Below, piece after piece: positions 5,399 to 5,737 of a stretch of DNA of 5,737 nt. Positions within the stretch are counted from its first letter, which is position 1, and every line of letters starts with the position of its first letter. The translations under genes and the position numbers were made by a program. The notes under the pieces were generated by a model. It had not been told where the DNA came from and ran no database searches. It saw only the letters and a program-made list of their open reading frames with translations. The stretch is from the NCBI GenBank assembly GCA_014376915.1, contig JACMQP010000235.1, positions 1 to 5,737 on the forward strand. Direction: 5' to 3'. The stretch comes from Ramlibacter sp. (GTDB lineage Bacteria; Pseudomonadota; Gammaproteobacteria; Burkholderiales; Burkholderiaceae).

Positions 5399-5737
5399 TC
5401 ATGCAATTGTCTGGTTAACAGGCAGTCCTTCAAGCCGCTCGTACAGCTTGGCGCGCGAAATACCGAGCAGCTTCGCGGCCGCGAACTTGTTGCCGCGGGT
5501 GTGGGCCAGCGCCGCAGCGATGGCCTGCCGCTCGACTTCGCTCACCTGCTCGGCCAGCGGCCTCAGGTCGGTCGCCCGTCGCTGCGGCAGCGCCGCGGCC
5601 GCTGCCGGGGCGGCCGGCGCGATCTGCTCGATGCCGGATTCGCGCAGCACCGCTTCGAGGTCTGCGGCGCCGATGTGGTTCGAGTCCGAGCGCATCGCCG
5701 CCTGCTCCAGCACGTTGCGTAGTTCGCGGATGTTGCC
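5399..5737 (-). CDS. Sigma-54-dependent transcriptional activator, C-terminal 112 residues (5' part beyond window)
   Basis: The end of an NtrC-family (bacterial enhancer-binding) regulator, which uses ATP hydrolysis by an AAA+ domain to open sigma-54 promoters. The frame is open to the right edge. The first visible residues, GNIRELRNVLEQA, are the sensor II/lid motif ending the AAA+ domain. A lid helix with I22-GAADLEAVL follows, then an Ala/Pro-rich linker at about residues 36-58, then a Fis-type helix-turn-helix at about 63-107: S66-EVERQAIAAAL, T79-RGNKFAAAKLLGISR and AKLYERL. These match the Fis C-terminal domain closely. The signal-sensing domain is outside the window, so the inducing cue is unknown. 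The gene is on the same strand as livK and ends 144 nt before it, next to a sigma-54 promoter, so it is the likely activator of the transporter operon (inference). Confidence 0.93.
   Translation of the reverse strand, partial: GNIRELRNVLEQAAMRSDSNHIGAADLEAVLRESGIEQIAPAAPAAAAALPQRRATDLRPLAEQVSEVERQAIAAALAHTRGNKFAAAKLLGISRAKLYERLEGLPVNQTIA

Noticed and set aside
5472..5485. Perfect 14-bp palindrome TTCGCGGCCGCGAA in the regulator gene as an activator site near -190
   Set aside because: It encodes the conserved FAAAK of the Fis helix-turn-helix, so codon constraint explains it; enhancer use is possible but unsupported.

Overview
The window carries one compact, single-direction (minus-strand) gene set from a GC-rich bacterium. 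High GC with strong GC3 bias, a HAAT-family (branched-chain amino acid type) ABC transporter, a Fis-domain sigma-54 activator and a matching -24/-12 promoter suggest a betaproteobacterium, probably Burkholderiales. That placement is inferred from gene style only; no marker gene fixes it.

Read in the direction of transcription (right to left), the layout is: the 3' end of a sigma-54-dependent transcriptional activator (5737 to 5399, cut by the window edge); a 144-nt control region (5398 to 5255) with a nearly perfect sigma-54 promoter, an IHF-like site and a dyad that could bind the activator; a periplasmic substrate-binding protein, livK (5254 to 4058); a 51-nt gap with a perfect 10-bp GC-rich hairpin; the ATPases livG (4006 to 3248) and livF (3251 to 2526); the permeases livH (2529 to 1546) and livM (1536 to 469); a 141-nt gap with a second GC-rich hairpin; and the first 109 codons of an alpha/beta hydrolase (327 to 1, cut by the window edge).

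The five transporter genes form one complete five-component importer: LivK captures a ligand in the periplasm, LivH and LivM form the inner-membrane channel, and LivG and LivF power transport. The livG-livF and livF-livH junctions are 4-bp ATGA overlaps and livH-livM are 9 nt apart, so G-F-H-M are probably translationally coupled. The hairpin after livK probably helps keep the binding protein in excess over the membrane complex. The promoter and the upstream activator gene suggest expression is switched on by a substrate or nutrient cue rather than being constitutive. The hydrolase downstream may process the imported compound, which need not be a branched-chain amino acid.

All five transporter reading frames are intact. 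I see no mobile element, RNA gene, CRISPR array or origin, and no evidence of a radically new system. The points most worth checking are the sigma-54 control region, the inter-gene hairpin and the unidentified ligand. No gene-free stretch exceeds 144 nt.
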